The notes: generated from the sequence alone by a model not told the origin. A DNA stretch of 38,938 nt from Gemmatimonadaceae bacterium (GCA_025362035.1 JANYIN010000028.1:1-38938); one strand, 5' to 3'. Shown: positions 7,610-16,714, numbered from the stretch's first letter. Numbers and translations: made by a program.

Positions 7610-8907
7610 GCGACGAACCGGCAGGACAGACTCGGACCATCCTGGCGGGACAGCACGTCGATGAAATCGTACGAGGGGTATACTGGCATTGGAAGCGAGT
7701 CGCGAAGCGACAGAAAGGGCTCCTCGTCGAGGAAGAGTCCGTCATCGTTGATCGTCTCGGCCGGAATGAGCGCGAGATCGAGGTCCACGCGGTCGGATAG
7801 CGCACGACGAATATCAGCGCCAACGAGGAGCCCGGCGGTGGTCGTGGTGGGACCGAACAACGAATTCTTCATCACGATGAGGGAGAAGACTGCGCCCGTC
7901 TGTTCAGCAATCGCATCGAGCAGTTCGGGCATGAGGGGCGCCATCGACACCCCGGTCACGACACCGACGCGGCGTCCATCCAGACGCGGCAGTCCGTGAA
8001 GACCAGCTCGAACCCGTTCACGCAGGGATGTCACGGCACCGACGCCATTCTCGATCTGTGAAAAATCCCCGTAGTGTTCGGTGTCGGGCAAGTCGCGGTC
8101 CGCGAGCATGTAGAGCTCGTCGGAACCATACACCCAGCGATCTCCCCGCTCGGTGAGCGCCCGCTCTTGCCATCGTTCCACCGCGGCGAGAATGCGCCCC
8201 GCATTCACCGCGTCCATTGAACGACCGGTGTACAAGTGCGAGAACTGCGTGAGTCCCACGGGCACCAGCGCCACGCTGAGCACCGCGTCGCCAAGGTTCC
8301 AGAGATCGGTGAGCGACGCCTCGAGAACGTCGCCATCGTTCAATCCGGGAACAATGACCATCTGTCCATGAAACTGAATCCCACCGGCGGCGAGTCGAGT
8401 CAACTGATCGACGATGTTCGGAACGCGGGGATTGTTCAGCAGGATCTTCCTCGACTCCCACGGTGTCGCGTGCACAGACACATACAGCGGAGAGAGCCGG
8501 TACTCGAGAATGCGGGCGATGTCACGCTCCTTGACGTTGGAGAGCGTGGCGAAATTACCGTATGCAAAGGAGAGCCTGTAGTCGTCGTCGCGCACGTACA
8601 GGGGTTTCCGCAGCCCCTTCGGCAGCCCTTCGATGAAGCAGAACTCGCACCGGTTGGCGCAGCGGCGCACCGTCGGAGGTTCGAGCTCGACACCGAGCGA
8701 CTCTCCATCCGGCCGATCGACCTCATAGACCACGTCCTCGCCGCCAGGCAAACGAGCCTCGATGACGAGTTCATCGTCCGCAGTCAGGAACTCCCAATCC
8801 AGAAAGTCCGCGAGTTCACGCCCGTTGACCGTCAGCAGCTCCGTTCCGGGAACGACGCCCATCTCTTCGCATATGCTGCCCGGTAAAACGTTGCTGACGC
8901 GAACCAT
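7606..8907 (-). CDS. DUF512 radical-SAM-like protein with N-terminal PDZ-like domain
   Basis: A 433-residue protein of the DUF512 family, whose function is not established. Residues 1-65 resemble a PDZ domain (VLPGSICEEMGVVPGTELLTVNG). The iron-sulfur motif is C-X3-C-X2-C at Cys83, Cys87 and Cys90 (CANRCEFCF), followed by a radical-SAM-like barrel (PLYVSVHAT) and the DUF512 C-terminal domain (PSYDFIDVL). I chose ATG at 8907: GGGAG lies just upstream, the PDZ starts here, and a promoter predicts transcription starting near 9005, which rules out the ATG at 9009. It is first in the operon and overlaps der by ATGA. In other phyla DUF512 genes also neighbour der, which hints at a role in translation or ribosome biology; this is inference. 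Confidence 0.9.
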   Translation of the reverse strand: MVRVSNVLPGSICEEMGVVPGTELLTVNGRELADFLDWEFLTADDELVIEARLPGGEDVVYEVDRPDGESLGVELEPPTVRRCANRCEFCFIEGLPKGLRKPLYVRDDDYRLSFAYGNFATLSNVKERDIARILEYRLSPLYVSVHATPWESRKILLNNPRVPNIVDQLTRLAAGGIQFHGQMVIVPGLNDGDVLEASLTDLWNLGDAVLSVALVPVGLTQFSHLYTGRSMDAVNAGRILAAVERWQERALTERGDRWVYGSDELYMLADRDLPDTEHYGDFSQIENGVGAVTSLRERVRAGLHGLPRLDGRRVGVVTGVSMAPLMPELLDAIAEQTGAVFSLIVMKNSLFGPTTTTAGLLVGADIRRALSDRVDLDLALIPAETINDDGLFLDEEPFLSLRDSLPMPVYPSYDFIDVLSRQDGPSLSCRFVA

Positions 8908-8939
8908 AAATCTCCCAGACCTTCCTTCCCTGATGCGGC

Positions 8940-8971
8940 GGGGGAAGCCCACAGCGTGTGGATCTTCCCCC
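8940..8971 (-). promoter_or_regulatory. Hairpin in the 5' leader of the DUF512-der operon
   Basis: An 8-bp outer stem (8940-8947 with 8964-8971, GGGGGAAG against CTTCCCCC) encloses a 5-bp inner stem CCACA/TGTGG with a GCG loop (8949-8961). It lies between the predicted transcript start (near 9005) and the start codon at 8907, about 32 nt before the ATG. There is no T-run, so it is not an intrinsic terminator. It may control translation or mRNA stability. Confidence 0.5.
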
Positions 8972-9011
8972 AGCGAAAGGCGCTCCGAACGGCGCGTAAG
9001 ACTCCTCATGC

Positions 9012-9040
9012 AAGATAGGAGCTTAGCGCACCGAAATCAA
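9012..9040 (-). promoter_or_regulatory. Sigma-70-type promoter of the DUF512-der-plsY-gpsA operon
   Basis: On the minus strand TTGATT (9040-9035) and TATCTT (9017-9012) are separated by exactly 17 bp. The predicted start is near 9005, leaving a leader of about 98 nt before the ATG at 8907. It lies directly after the terminator of the preceding operon, the expected place for a new promoter. Confidence 0.6.
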
Positions 9041-9094
9041 GTAGAATTCAGCACTTCGGGCACTTGCCTTACCCCAGTTTGTGAGGATGGCGTA

Positions 9095-9124
9095 CAAACA
9101 AAAGCGCCCGTCGACGACGGGCGC
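9095..9124 (-). terminator. Rho-independent terminator after the TPR gene
   Basis: A perfect 9-bp stem (GCGCCCGTC and GACGGGCGC at 9104-9112 and 9116-9124) with a 3-nt loop is followed on the minus strand by TTTTGTTTG. It begins 22 bases past the TAG of the TPR gene and closes the long bamA-to-TPR gene run. Confidence 0.88.
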
Positions 9125-9146
9125 TCCGGTGCGGCGATGCAGGAAG

Positions 9147-10778
9147 CTACTCGGTGATCTTATACCGGTACGCTACCGCTCCCGCACCTGGAATGGTAAC
9201 ACTGAACTTTGCGCGGGCCCCCGGTGCCAACGCCTCCGTCGTCACCGTATTCGTTCCTACCACCGCGCCAGACTTGTCGAGAGACTCGAAGGTCAACGTG
9301 TTGGCCTTGGGTGAATAGCTCTTTGGTTCCGGTGCCTTTGGTCTCGACGCGGGCTTGCCCTTGGCGGGCTTGGCTCCCTTGGCCGGAGCCGACGCAGCCG
9401 CGGCATCTGGACCGTTCGCATCCGCTTTGTCGCGACGGTCCAGGACGCTGCCGGCGATCGTGACCTGCTTGTCCGATGGTGAGAACTCGTTGAACGTGAC
9501 CTCGATTGGGAGCTTGTTGCCCTGATTGTACCAGATGACAGTGGTGTCGTTGTAGGCAGCAGCAACGGCGGGCTTCTTGGCCTTCTCTGCCGTCTTTGCG
9601 AGCGTCAGGTAGGCCCTGGCGGCCAGGTTGAAGTTTTCTGGATTGCCCGGATCCAGCGCCACGAGACGCGTCACGATCTGGCCCACCTTGTCGTTCTGTT
9701 CGAGCGTCAGATAGGTGACGGCAAGGTTGAAGAGCGCATCACGGCTGTTGGGGTTCTGCGACAATACCGCTTCGAACAGCTTGGCCGCGTCCTGATTGCG
9801 CATCGCGCGTGCTGCGCTGACAGCGGAGTTGAGCAGATCCTGGTACTCGTACGCGCTGGGATTCGCGATCTGCGGCTCCCAGCTCTTGGCGGCACCGGCC
9901 GTGTCACCGGCAAGCAGCAGTGCATTCTGAATGTTCTGCCGGCCGGCATTGAGGAACTGCCCCTTTGTCCCCGGCACGGCGATGAGGCTTGCATACGCGT
10001 CAGCCGCCTTGCGTGCCGCCGCGACCCTGTCGGCCCCGCTTGCCGAGTTCGCAGTCGTCATGTACACGCTGCCGAGATTCACGAACATCTGACGACGGAC
10101 GTCGCGGTACGCGCTGTCGCGATTCGCCGCGTCGGCTGCCATCGTCCAGTATTCGATGGCCTTCGGGTTGTTCCCCTTCTTCGACGCGACGGTCCCGAGC
10201 ACCATGGTGCCGTATGGCGACGCCGGGAACAACTTGTTCGCCTGTACCGCATAGTACTCAGCGGAATCCAGCTTCTCCGCATTCAATGCGTTGATCGCGT
10301 TGTTCACGATGTCGAGATAGAACTTCTGCCCGGCACGCCAGTAGGCCGCGTAATCCTTGCAGAGCGGCTTTGCCGTCTCGACCACCGTGAACAGCGAGTC
10401 GATCGTGGCCGGGATATCCAACACGTCGTTCGGCCGCTCCAAGAACCCCAACGTCCCGCGCTTGGGCGTCAGGCCGATGCCGGGTTGATTGGCCCACAAG
10501 CTGATGGCCGACCCGAGTACATACGCATTCGTGACTGGGTCGTCGTCCTTCTCTACCTTCTCAACCAATTTGACGGCATTCTTCAAGTTCGTCGCAGCGA
10601 CAGCGGGCGCAGCGGCTTCACGCGCGAGATTGACACTCAGCGTCGCCCGGGCGGCGTTGCCTTTGGAGGCCGCGTCCACGTCGCAGGCCGGCTTGGCCGG
10701 CGCTGCCTGCGCACCAACGGCCGCCGATACGAGCCAAAGTGCGCCAACGGCGATATACGTCTTACCGAACAGAGGCAT
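9147..10778 (-). CDS. Secreted tetratricopeptide-repeat protein
   Basis: A 543-residue protein with a signal peptide (MPLFGKTYIAVGALWLVSAAVGAQAA), predicted to be periplasmic. Most of the chain (about 40-435) is helical with degenerate TPR units; the clearest is ALFNLAVTYLTLEQNDKVGQ followed by ALDPGNPENFNLAARAYL. A low-complexity Ala/Lys/Pro linker (about 445-480) leads to a C-terminal beta-rich domain (TLTFESLDKSGAVVGTN...APGARAKFSVTIP). ATG at 10778 has AGGAG with 7-nt spacing and starts the signal peptide. It follows larC by 70 bp. Function is unknown; TPR proteins of this type often scaffold envelope complexes. Confidence 0.85.
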   Translation of the reverse strand: MPLFGKTYIAVGALWLVSAAVGAQAAPAKPACDVDAASKGNAARATLSVNLAREAAAPAVAATNLKNAVKLVEKVEKDDDPVTNAYVLGSAISLWANQPGIGLTPKRGTLGFLERPNDVLDIPATIDSLFTVVETAKPLCKDYAAYWRAGQKFYLDIVNNAINALNAEKLDSAEYYAVQANKLFPASPYGTMVLGTVASKKGNNPKAIEYWTMAADAANRDSAYRDVRRQMFVNLGSVYMTTANSASGADRVAAARKAADAYASLIAVPGTKGQFLNAGRQNIQNALLLAGDTAGAAKSWEPQIANPSAYEYQDLLNSAVSAARAMRNQDAAKLFEAVLSQNPNSRDALFNLAVTYLTLEQNDKVGQIVTRLVALDPGNPENFNLAARAYLTLAKTAEKAKKPAVAAAYNDTTVIWYNQGNKLPIEVTFNEFSPSDKQVTIAGSVLDRRDKADANGPDAAAASAPAKGAKPAKGKPASRPKAPEPKSYSPKANTLTFESLDKSGAVVGTNTVTTEALAPGARAKFSVTIPGAGAVAYRYKITE

Positions 10779-10848
10779 CTGAGATCTCCTGATTAGTCGT
10801 GCGGAAGCCCCGTAACCACACAGGGAGCGCACACGGGTCCGGACGGTT

Positions 10849-12024
10849 TCATTGCCGTTCCGCGGCGCCGAGCGCAAGCTGGTAAATATCTGCTGGCCGC
10901 CGCCCCGTCGCCAGTGCGGCTTGCCGGACGTCCTCGAACTCCGGCTTCATACGCGTATCGCCGTTCGGAAGCGTCACGGCCTTGACCCTGACGGCGTGGC
11001 CGAGGACGCTGACCGTCAGGCCGCGACGCGCGAGCGCGAGCCTGCTGACTGAGGCGCGCCGTACCCCGATGGACATCGTGTCCTGGAGCATCGCCCGCTC
11101 GAGCCGACTGGCATCCTCGGCTTTACACAAGACGTCGAGGCGAGTTCCCGCCCGTCCCTTTTTCATCAATGTGGGCAGCAGCACCACGTCGAGCGCACCG
11201 GAAACACGCAGATCGTCAGCGACCGCAGCAAGGTATTCGGGCGACATGTCGTCCACGTCGCACGTCAGCGTGACCAGGTCCTCGCGCTCACCCGCGTTGC
11301 CGGTGATGTCCATGTCGGCGAGCACGATTCGCAATGCGTTGGCGCGGCCGACAAAGTCCTTCGTGCCAGCGCCAAAGCCGCTCCTGACCGGGACGTACAC
11401 GTCGGGCGGTCCACCCGACGACAGGACTCGCACGAGAGCAGCACCCGTTGGCGTCACGAGCTCTCCTGCCCCGTCGGGCCCAGGGCTTACCCTATGTCCC
11501 TCGAGCAGCTTGAGCGTCGCCGGCGCGGGCACGGGCAACAGGCCGTGTGCCGCCCGAACCGTACCGTCGCCCGTTCGAATCAAGCCGCAGCGCACCTGTT
11601 CCACTCCAAGTTCGGCGAAGCCCCAGATCGCCCCGACGACGTCGAGGATTGCATCCACGGCACCGACCTCGTGCAAGTGGACGTCCTCCGGTAACAGGCC
11701 GTGAATTGCCCCTTCCGCGGCCGCAATGTCCGCAAACGCTTCATCCGCCTTCGCACGCACGGCTGCCGGCGCTCCGCACCTAGCCACGAGTTCGCGAATC
11801 TGTGCGATGTGACGACCGTGCGGTTGCGGCGGGATGTCGAAGTCCACCTTCCAGCAGACGAGCTCACCGCGGAGGACTTCGCGAATGTCGACGACCACGC
11901 CATCGAGACGCATGCGAGCAGGAAGTGCACGCAACCATTCCTGATCGAGTCCGACGGCCAGCAGCGCGCCCAGCGTCATGTCGCCGGAAATGCCACTGAA
12001 GGGGTCCAGTATCGCAATACGCAT
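10849..12024 (-). CDS. larC: LarC-family nickel insertion protein (nickel-pincer cofactor synthesis)
   Basis: LarC inserts nickel, with CTP, into the pyridinium-dithiocarboxylate precursor of the lactate racemase cofactor. The 391-residue product begins with the family hallmark MRIAILDPFSGISGDMTLGALL. It carries the LarC1 block DVHLHEVGAVDAILDVVG and PVPAPATLKLLEG, and a LarC2 half with DVDDMSPEYLAAV and LPTLMKKGRAGT. Both halves are in one frame, unlike lactobacilli where they are joined by a frameshift. The ATG at 12024 matches the family start, 22 bp after thrC. No larA, larB or larE is nearby, so the client enzyme is elsewhere or unknown. Confidence 0.9.
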   Translation of the reverse strand: MRIAILDPFSGISGDMTLGALLAVGLDQEWLRALPARMRLDGVVVDIREVLRGELVCWKVDFDIPPQPHGRHIAQIRELVARCGAPAAVRAKADEAFADIAAAEGAIHGLLPEDVHLHEVGAVDAILDVVGAIWGFAELGVEQVRCGLIRTGDGTVRAAHGLLPVPAPATLKLLEGHRVSPGPDGAGELVTPTGAALVRVLSSGGPPDVYVPVRSGFGAGTKDFVGRANALRIVLADMDITGNAGEREDLVTLTCDVDDMSPEYLAAVADDLRVSGALDVVLLPTLMKKGRAGTRLDVLCKAEDASRLERAMLQDTMSIGVRRASVSRLALARRGLTVSVLGHAVRVKAVTLPNGDTRMKPEFEDVRQAALATGRRPADIYQLALGAAERQ

Positions 12025-12046
12025 GTGAACGACCCGCCGTGGGAGG

Positions 12047-13192
12047 CTAGAACCGGTACGACGCGCCGCTGCCGGTATTGAACACCAGCACATCCGCGTC
12101 CTTGGCGACACGCCCTTCCCGCACGAGCTTCTCCAGCACGCCCAGTGCGCAACCGCCTTCGGGCGCCGCGTCCACGCCGGAGGCGCGGCTCAGCCGCAAC
12201 GTGTCGGAGCGAATGACATCTTCATCGACGGCGGCGGCGTCACCGTCACTTTCGTACAGCGCTCGAAGAATGAGGCGATCACCGAGCGGTCCCGGGACGC
12301 GAAGCCCGCTCGCGTGCGTTTCCGGGTTCTCCCACGGCGTCGCGCGATCCGCCCTGGCCTCGAACGCGCGAACCATCGGCGCACAGCCGGTTGCCTGCGC
12401 CACGACCATCCGTGGCATGACAATGTCTCGCGGCAGCCAACCCCCGTCCCGCATTTCGGCGAAGACCTTCCACATGCCGATCAGCCCCGTCCCTCCGCCC
12501 GTGGGGTAGACGATGTGCGACGGCAGCGTCCACCCGAGCTGCTCCGCCAACTCCAGTCCCATCGTCTTCTTTCCCTCGATGCGATACGGCTCCCGCAGCG
12601 TGGACATGTCGAAGTAGCCGCTCTCCGCTGCAAACGCGCGCGACTGTTTGCCTGCGTCGCCAATATGCCCGTCGACGAGCTGGAGATCGGCGCCCAGGGC
12701 CACAATGGTGGCAAGGATTGGGGACGGTGTGCCGCGTGGTGCGTACACGCGCACCGGGATACCAGCGGCGGCCGCATACGCGGTCAACGCGGCGCCGGCA
12801 TTCCCGGCCGTTGGAACGACGACGCCAGGTACCCCAAGGTGAGCGGCGCGCGTAATCGCGGCACTCATGCCCCTTGCTTTGAACGACGCGGTGGGGTTCA
12901 TCCCTTCGTCCTTGACCCACAACCTTGCGATTCCTAGTTCGCGCGCGAGGATCGGTAGTTCGTGCAGCGGCGTGGCACCTTCGCCGAGCGACACCGGTGA
13001 TTCGCCGTGGCCGAGCGGAAGAACGGCCGCGTAGCGCCACATGTCCCAGCGAGGCAGGAGCGCGTCCCGCGAAGGCCAGGGAGAGTCGTAGTGGACGAGG
13101 AGCGGCTGCCCGCACACCGGACATACGGACGCAAGGTTGCCACCCGGCTGCGTATGATCGCAGGCGGAACAATCGAGATGCCAGGAACTCAC
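12047..13192 (-). CDS. thrC: Threonine synthase-like PLP enzyme with N-terminal zinc ribbon
   Basis: Threonine synthase converts O-phosphohomoserine to threonine. The 381-residue product has a zinc-ribbon start (Cys8/Cys11, Cys24/Cys27). The PLP fold-type II site NPTASFKARG contains the Schiff-base Lys105, and the phosphate-binding and C-terminal motifs PTAGNAGAALTAYAA, PTGGGTGLIGMWK and NTGSGASYRF are present. The ATG overlaps the uvrC stop as ATGA. hom and thrB are not in the window, so a related activity such as cysteate synthase cannot be fully excluded by sequence alone, but threonine synthase is the best call. Confidence 0.87.
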   Translation of the reverse strand: MSSWHLDCSACDHTQPGGNLASVCPVCGQPLLVHYDSPWPSRDALLPRWDMWRYAAVLPLGHGESPVSLGEGATPLHELPILARELGIARLWVKDEGMNPTASFKARGMSAAITRAAHLGVPGVVVPTAGNAGAALTAYAAAAGIPVRVYAPRGTPSPILATIVALGADLQLVDGHIGDAGKQSRAFAAESGYFDMSTLREPYRIEGKKTMGLELAEQLGWTLPSHIVYPTGGGTGLIGMWKVFAEMRDGGWLPRDIVMPRMVVAQATGCAPMVRAFEARADRATPWENPETHASGLRVPGPLGDRLILRALYESDGDAAAVDEDVIRSDTLRLSRASGVDAAPEGGCALGVLEKLVREGRVAKDADVLVFNTGSGASYRF

Positions 13193-15090
13193 GAGTTGGT
13201 TTCGTCGAGGGTGGCGGAAGGCGGAGCCGGAACGACGGCCGACTGAAGCTCAGGAGGGACGGCCGCCGGCGCGAGCGCGTCGGACGCCCGAAGGCTCTCT
13301 TGAATGTGTTGGGCGCTCCGGAGCGAGAATCCGGATACCGCTGCGATTTGTTCCGGTGTGGCGTCGCGGATTGCCTGTACGCTGCCGAATGTGGTGAGGA
13401 GCAGCCGGCGCTTGCGGTCGCCAATCCCGGGGATGCGCAACAGTTCCGATGTGATGGTCCTGGCGGCGCGACGCTTGCGCTGGAACGACACCGCGAACCG
13501 ATGCGCCTCGTCGCGCGCCTGCTGCAACAGGCGCAGCGCGGGCGAACGACGCGGAAGGCGGAGTGACGCCGTGCGACCAAGCAGGAAGATCTCCTCGTCG
13601 CGTTTGGCGAGGCTGGCGAGGGGTAGCGATTCGAGTCCCAGCTGCGTCAGTGCCTCCGCGGCGGCATTCAGCTGCCCCTTTCCACCGTCGATGAGCACGA
13701 GATCAGGCAACGGCCGCTGATCGTCAAGGCGACGGCGGAAGTAGCGGGTCACCACTTCGCGTATCGACGCAAAATCGTCGATGCCCTCTACCGACTTCAC
13801 CTTGAACTTGCGGTATTCGGCGCGATTGGGGCGCCCGTTCTGGAACCAGACACACGACGCCACCGTGTCCGTACCCTGGGCATGCGAAATGTCGAAGCAG
13901 ACGAACGAGCGCGGCACCTTCTGCAAGCCCAACTGTCGCTGCAGTTCATACGTGGGGTCACCGGCGCGCTCCTCAGTCGGTTCGTCGCCCGTGAGGCGTG
14001 CCTCCTCGAGCAGATGGCGGGCGTTTTGCTGTGCGAGCTCCACGAGATCACGCCGCGGACCGCGCTGTGGCACGTGAATGCGCGTACGCTCGAGCGACTC
14101 CTCGAGAACGCCCCGATCCACGAGGTCGAACGGCAGCAATACCTCGAGCGCGCGTTCCTCCAGTCGGCGATACGGCCCGGCGAGGTACGTCTCGAGCACA
14201 TCCGCATCGGCCTCGTCGTCCACGTTGGTAACGAACTGGTGGTCACGCGCCAGTAACTTGCCCGCGCGGATCCGCAGGAGCGCGATGACGGCATCCTCGC
14301 CATCGCGGGCGTAGCCGATTACGTCGCGGTCCCCGCCTTCGACTTCGAGCACGACGGTTGGCTCCTCCATCTTCTCCAGGTGCTCCAACGCATCGCGCAG
14401 TTGCGCCGCCCGCTCGAAGTCGAGAGACTCGGCGGCCACGGCCATGCGCTCCTTGACCTTCCTCACTACCTCGTCGGGCTTCCCGGTAAGAAAGTCGAGC
14501 ACCTCGTCAATCATCGCGGCGTACTCCGACTGCGTCTGAAGCAGGATACAAGGCGCCTTGCACCGACCAATGTGATAATCGAGACAGGCACGCTCCGGCA
14601 TCTGCCTGGGCATGTCGTAGCTGCACGATCGCACGGTAAAAATCCGCTTGACCAGCTCCAGCGCGCGACGCATCGCGCCCACGTCCGTGTACGGTCCGAA
14701 GTACCGCGCGCCGTCGTTGACGATGCGCCGGGTGACCCACACGCGCGGGAATGGCTCCTGCACCGTCACCTTGATGTATGGATACGACTTGTCGTCGCGC
14801 AGCGCGATGTTGAAACGCGGCTTGTGCTCCTTGATCAGGTTCGCTTCCAGCACCAGCGCGTGCGCTTCGCTTGGTACCACGATGGTGTCGAGCTCGCACA
14901 CCTGCTGCATCAGGAGTCGCGTCTTGATGCTTTCCCGGTGATCGCTGGACGTGTAGTTGCGCACGCGCGACCGCAGACGTTTCGCCTTGCCGACGTACAA
15001 TACCCTCCCCTCGGCATCCTTCCACAGATACACCCCAGGCGACTCGGGCAGATGCGGGATCTTGTCGAGAATCGTGTCGGAAACGGCCAT
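13189..15090 (-). CDS. uvrC: Excinuclease ABC subunit C
   Basis: Makes the two incisions of nucleotide excision repair with UvrAB. The 633-residue product has, in order, an N-terminal GIY-YIG nuclease (SPGVYLWKDAEGRVLYVGKAK, about 16-36) and a cysteine cluster region with CLDYHIGRCKAPC. It continues with a UVR motif (ESLDFERAAQLRDAL), the RNase H-like C-terminal nuclease (CFDISHAQGTDTVAS, DLVLIDGGKGQLNAA), and a helix-hairpin-helix pair (LLRIPGIGDRKRRLLLTTFG). ATG at 15090 starts the conserved N-terminus. A TTG 11 codons upstream is possible but less likely. It follows murJ by 37 bp and overlaps thrC. Confidence 0.97.
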   Translation of the reverse strand: MAVSDTILDKIPHLPESPGVYLWKDAEGRVLYVGKAKRLRSRVRNYTSSDHRESIKTRLLMQQVCELDTIVVPSEAHALVLEANLIKEHKPRFNIALRDDKSYPYIKVTVQEPFPRVWVTRRIVNDGARYFGPYTDVGAMRRALELVKRIFTVRSCSYDMPRQMPERACLDYHIGRCKAPCILLQTQSEYAAMIDEVLDFLTGKPDEVVRKVKERMAVAAESLDFERAAQLRDALEHLEKMEEPTVVLEVEGGDRDVIGYARDGEDAVIALLRIRAGKLLARDHQFVTNVDDEADADVLETYLAGPYRRLEERALEVLLPFDLVDRGVLEESLERTRIHVPQRGPRRDLVELAQQNARHLLEEARLTGDEPTEERAGDPTYELQRQLGLQKVPRSFVCFDISHAQGTDTVASCVWFQNGRPNRAEYRKFKVKSVEGIDDFASIREVVTRYFRRRLDDQRPLPDLVLIDGGKGQLNAAAEALTQLGLESLPLASLAKRDEEIFLLGRTASLRLPRRSPALRLLQQARDEAHRFAVSFQRKRRAARTITSELLRIPGIGDRKRRLLLTTFGSVQAIRDATPEQIAAVSGFSLRSAQHIQESLRASDALAPAAVPPELQSAVVPAPPSATLDETNS

Positions 15091-15127
15091 GCCGAAATAT
15101 ACCCCTCCGGTACGGCTGCCCAAGTTG

Positions 15128-16714
15128 CTAACGCCTCATGACGCGCGGGACCATGCCGCGCGCTTCGGGAATGCCCAGCGCGAGAGTGAGCAGTCCGTAG
15201 ACACTGGCAAACGCACCGAGTGACGCAACGCCACGGATCACGTGGGGCCACGCGATGAGCAGATGCATGACACCGTACCCGACGGCGCCGGACGCCAGCG
15301 AGGCGCCCCAAAGCTTCGCGAGCGCGCTTGGCGGGAGCCCCGTTCGCCCGATGCGTTCCGTGATTGCACGACGCAAGAGATAGAACTCGGTCCAGCCTGC
15401 AATCCCCGCGGACGCCGTCAACCCAGCGGCCCCCGTCCACGCTGGCAAGCCAAGCAACCGCGGCAACGGAAATGCGAACAGATACCCCAGGACCGCGGTG
15501 AGGCACACGCGAACGATCGCAAACCAAAGCGGCGTGCGCGTGTCACGGAGAGCGTAAAACGTGGAGGAGTACAAGCGACCGAGGGCGCTGGCGAGCAGGC
15601 CAACGGAGGAACCGGCGAGAATCATCCACGTGCGGAACGTCATGATCTCGGTGAACTTTCCGCCCTGCAGCAGTACGCCGGTGATCGCCTGCCCCAACAC
15701 GAGGAGCGCGACGGCGGATGGGATGACAAAAAAGGCCACGCGGGGTAGCGCGGCGTCGAGCCGTGCTCGCAAGCGTTCGAACGCCGCAGCATCGCTCCCC
15801 GAATCGCGCGACATCTCCGGGAGCTCCGCCGCGGATACCGTCATGGCGAACAGGCTGACCGGCAGCATGTAGATCGTCGTGGCGTTCGACAGCAGCGTCA
15901 CGATTCCCTTATCCGCGATGAAGCTCGCGATCTGCATGTCCACCAGCGTGCTGATCTGAACCACGCCTCGGGACACAAAGGCTGGGAGGAAGTTGCGGAC
16001 AATCTCCCGAACGGGCGCGTAGCCAAAATCGAGCCGCGGCCTGAACTGCCCCAGCAGCCCGAGGACGGCCGGCATCTGCACGCTCATCTGCAATACGGCG
16101 CCGAGGACCGATGCCCATCCGAGAACGATCGCAAGATCGATCTCCCCCCGTCGCGGCCCATACAGGGCGAGCGCGGCGATCATAACGAGGTTCCAGAAGA
16201 CCGGCGCGGCATACGACAGGAAGAACCGGCGGTGGCTGTTGAGGATCCCGAGGCACCACGCGCTCATGACGAACGCGCCCGCTCCCGGAAAGAGGATGCG
16301 CGTAAGGCGAATCGCGAGTTCTCGCGTCTCGCCCTTGAATCCGCCGACGAACAGGGTGACCACCACCGGCGCCGCGAGGATGCCCAGTATGACGAGCACC
16401 GACGTCACCAGGGCGAGGAGTGCCGCCGTCGCGCCGGCGATCCGGTCGGCCTCCTCGTTGTCCGCGTCGTGCAACGTCTTGGCGTAGACTGGAATGAACG
16501 ACGCGGACAGGACACCTTCGCCGAAGAAATTCTGCAGCGTGTTGGTGATCTTGAACGCGCCATTGAACGCGTCGGCGACGAAGCCGGCACCAAGAAAATG
16601 GGCGATCAGCTTCTGGCGTGCGAGACCGAGGAGCCTGGACAGCAGAATGCCCGCGGCGATCAGCGCCGAGTTGCGAGCCGAGCTGGGTGCCGCGACGACA
16701 AATTTCTGGCTCAC
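15128..16714 (-). CDS. murJ: Lipid II flippase MurJ (MviN)
   Basis: Polytopic inner-membrane protein of the MOP superfamily that flips lipid II during peptidoglycan synthesis. The 528-residue product has the family N-terminus (AAGILLSRLLGLARQKLIAHFLGAG), the NTLQNFFGEGVLSASFIPVY block and roughly 14 hydrophobic segments. Start is GTG, overlapping the bshC stop as GTGA, so translation is coupled. It is one of the peptidoglycan or envelope genes in this long run. Confidence 0.96.
   Translation of the reverse strand: MSQKFVVAAPSSARNSALIAAGILLSRLLGLARQKLIAHFLGAGFVADAFNGAFKITNTLQNFFGEGVLSASFIPVYAKTLHDADNEEADRIAGATAALLALVTSVLVILGILAAPVVVTLFVGGFKGETRELAIRLTRILFPGAGAFVMSAWCLGILNSHRRFFLSYAAPVFWNLVMIAALALYGPRRGEIDLAIVLGWASVLGAVLQMSVQMPAVLGLLGQFRPRLDFGYAPVREIVRNFLPAFVSRGVVQISTLVDMQIASFIADKGIVTLLSNATTIYMLPVSLFAMTVSAAELPEMSRDSGSDAAAFERLRARLDAALPRVAFFVIPSAVALLVLGQAITGVLLQGGKFTEIMTFRTWMILAGSSVGLLASALGRLYSSTFYALRDTRTPLWFAIVRVCLTAVLGYLFAFPLPRLLGLPAWTGAAGLTASAGIAGWTEFYLLRRAITERIGRTGLPPSALAKLWGASLASGAVGYGVMHLLIAWPHVIRGVASLGAFASVYGLLTLALGIPEARGMVPRVMRR

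Noticed and set aside
8908-9009. Longer DUF512 protein starting at ATG 9009
   Set aside because: No ribosome-binding site, and the predicted transcript start (near 9005) lies past this ATG; the extra residues do not look like PDZ.
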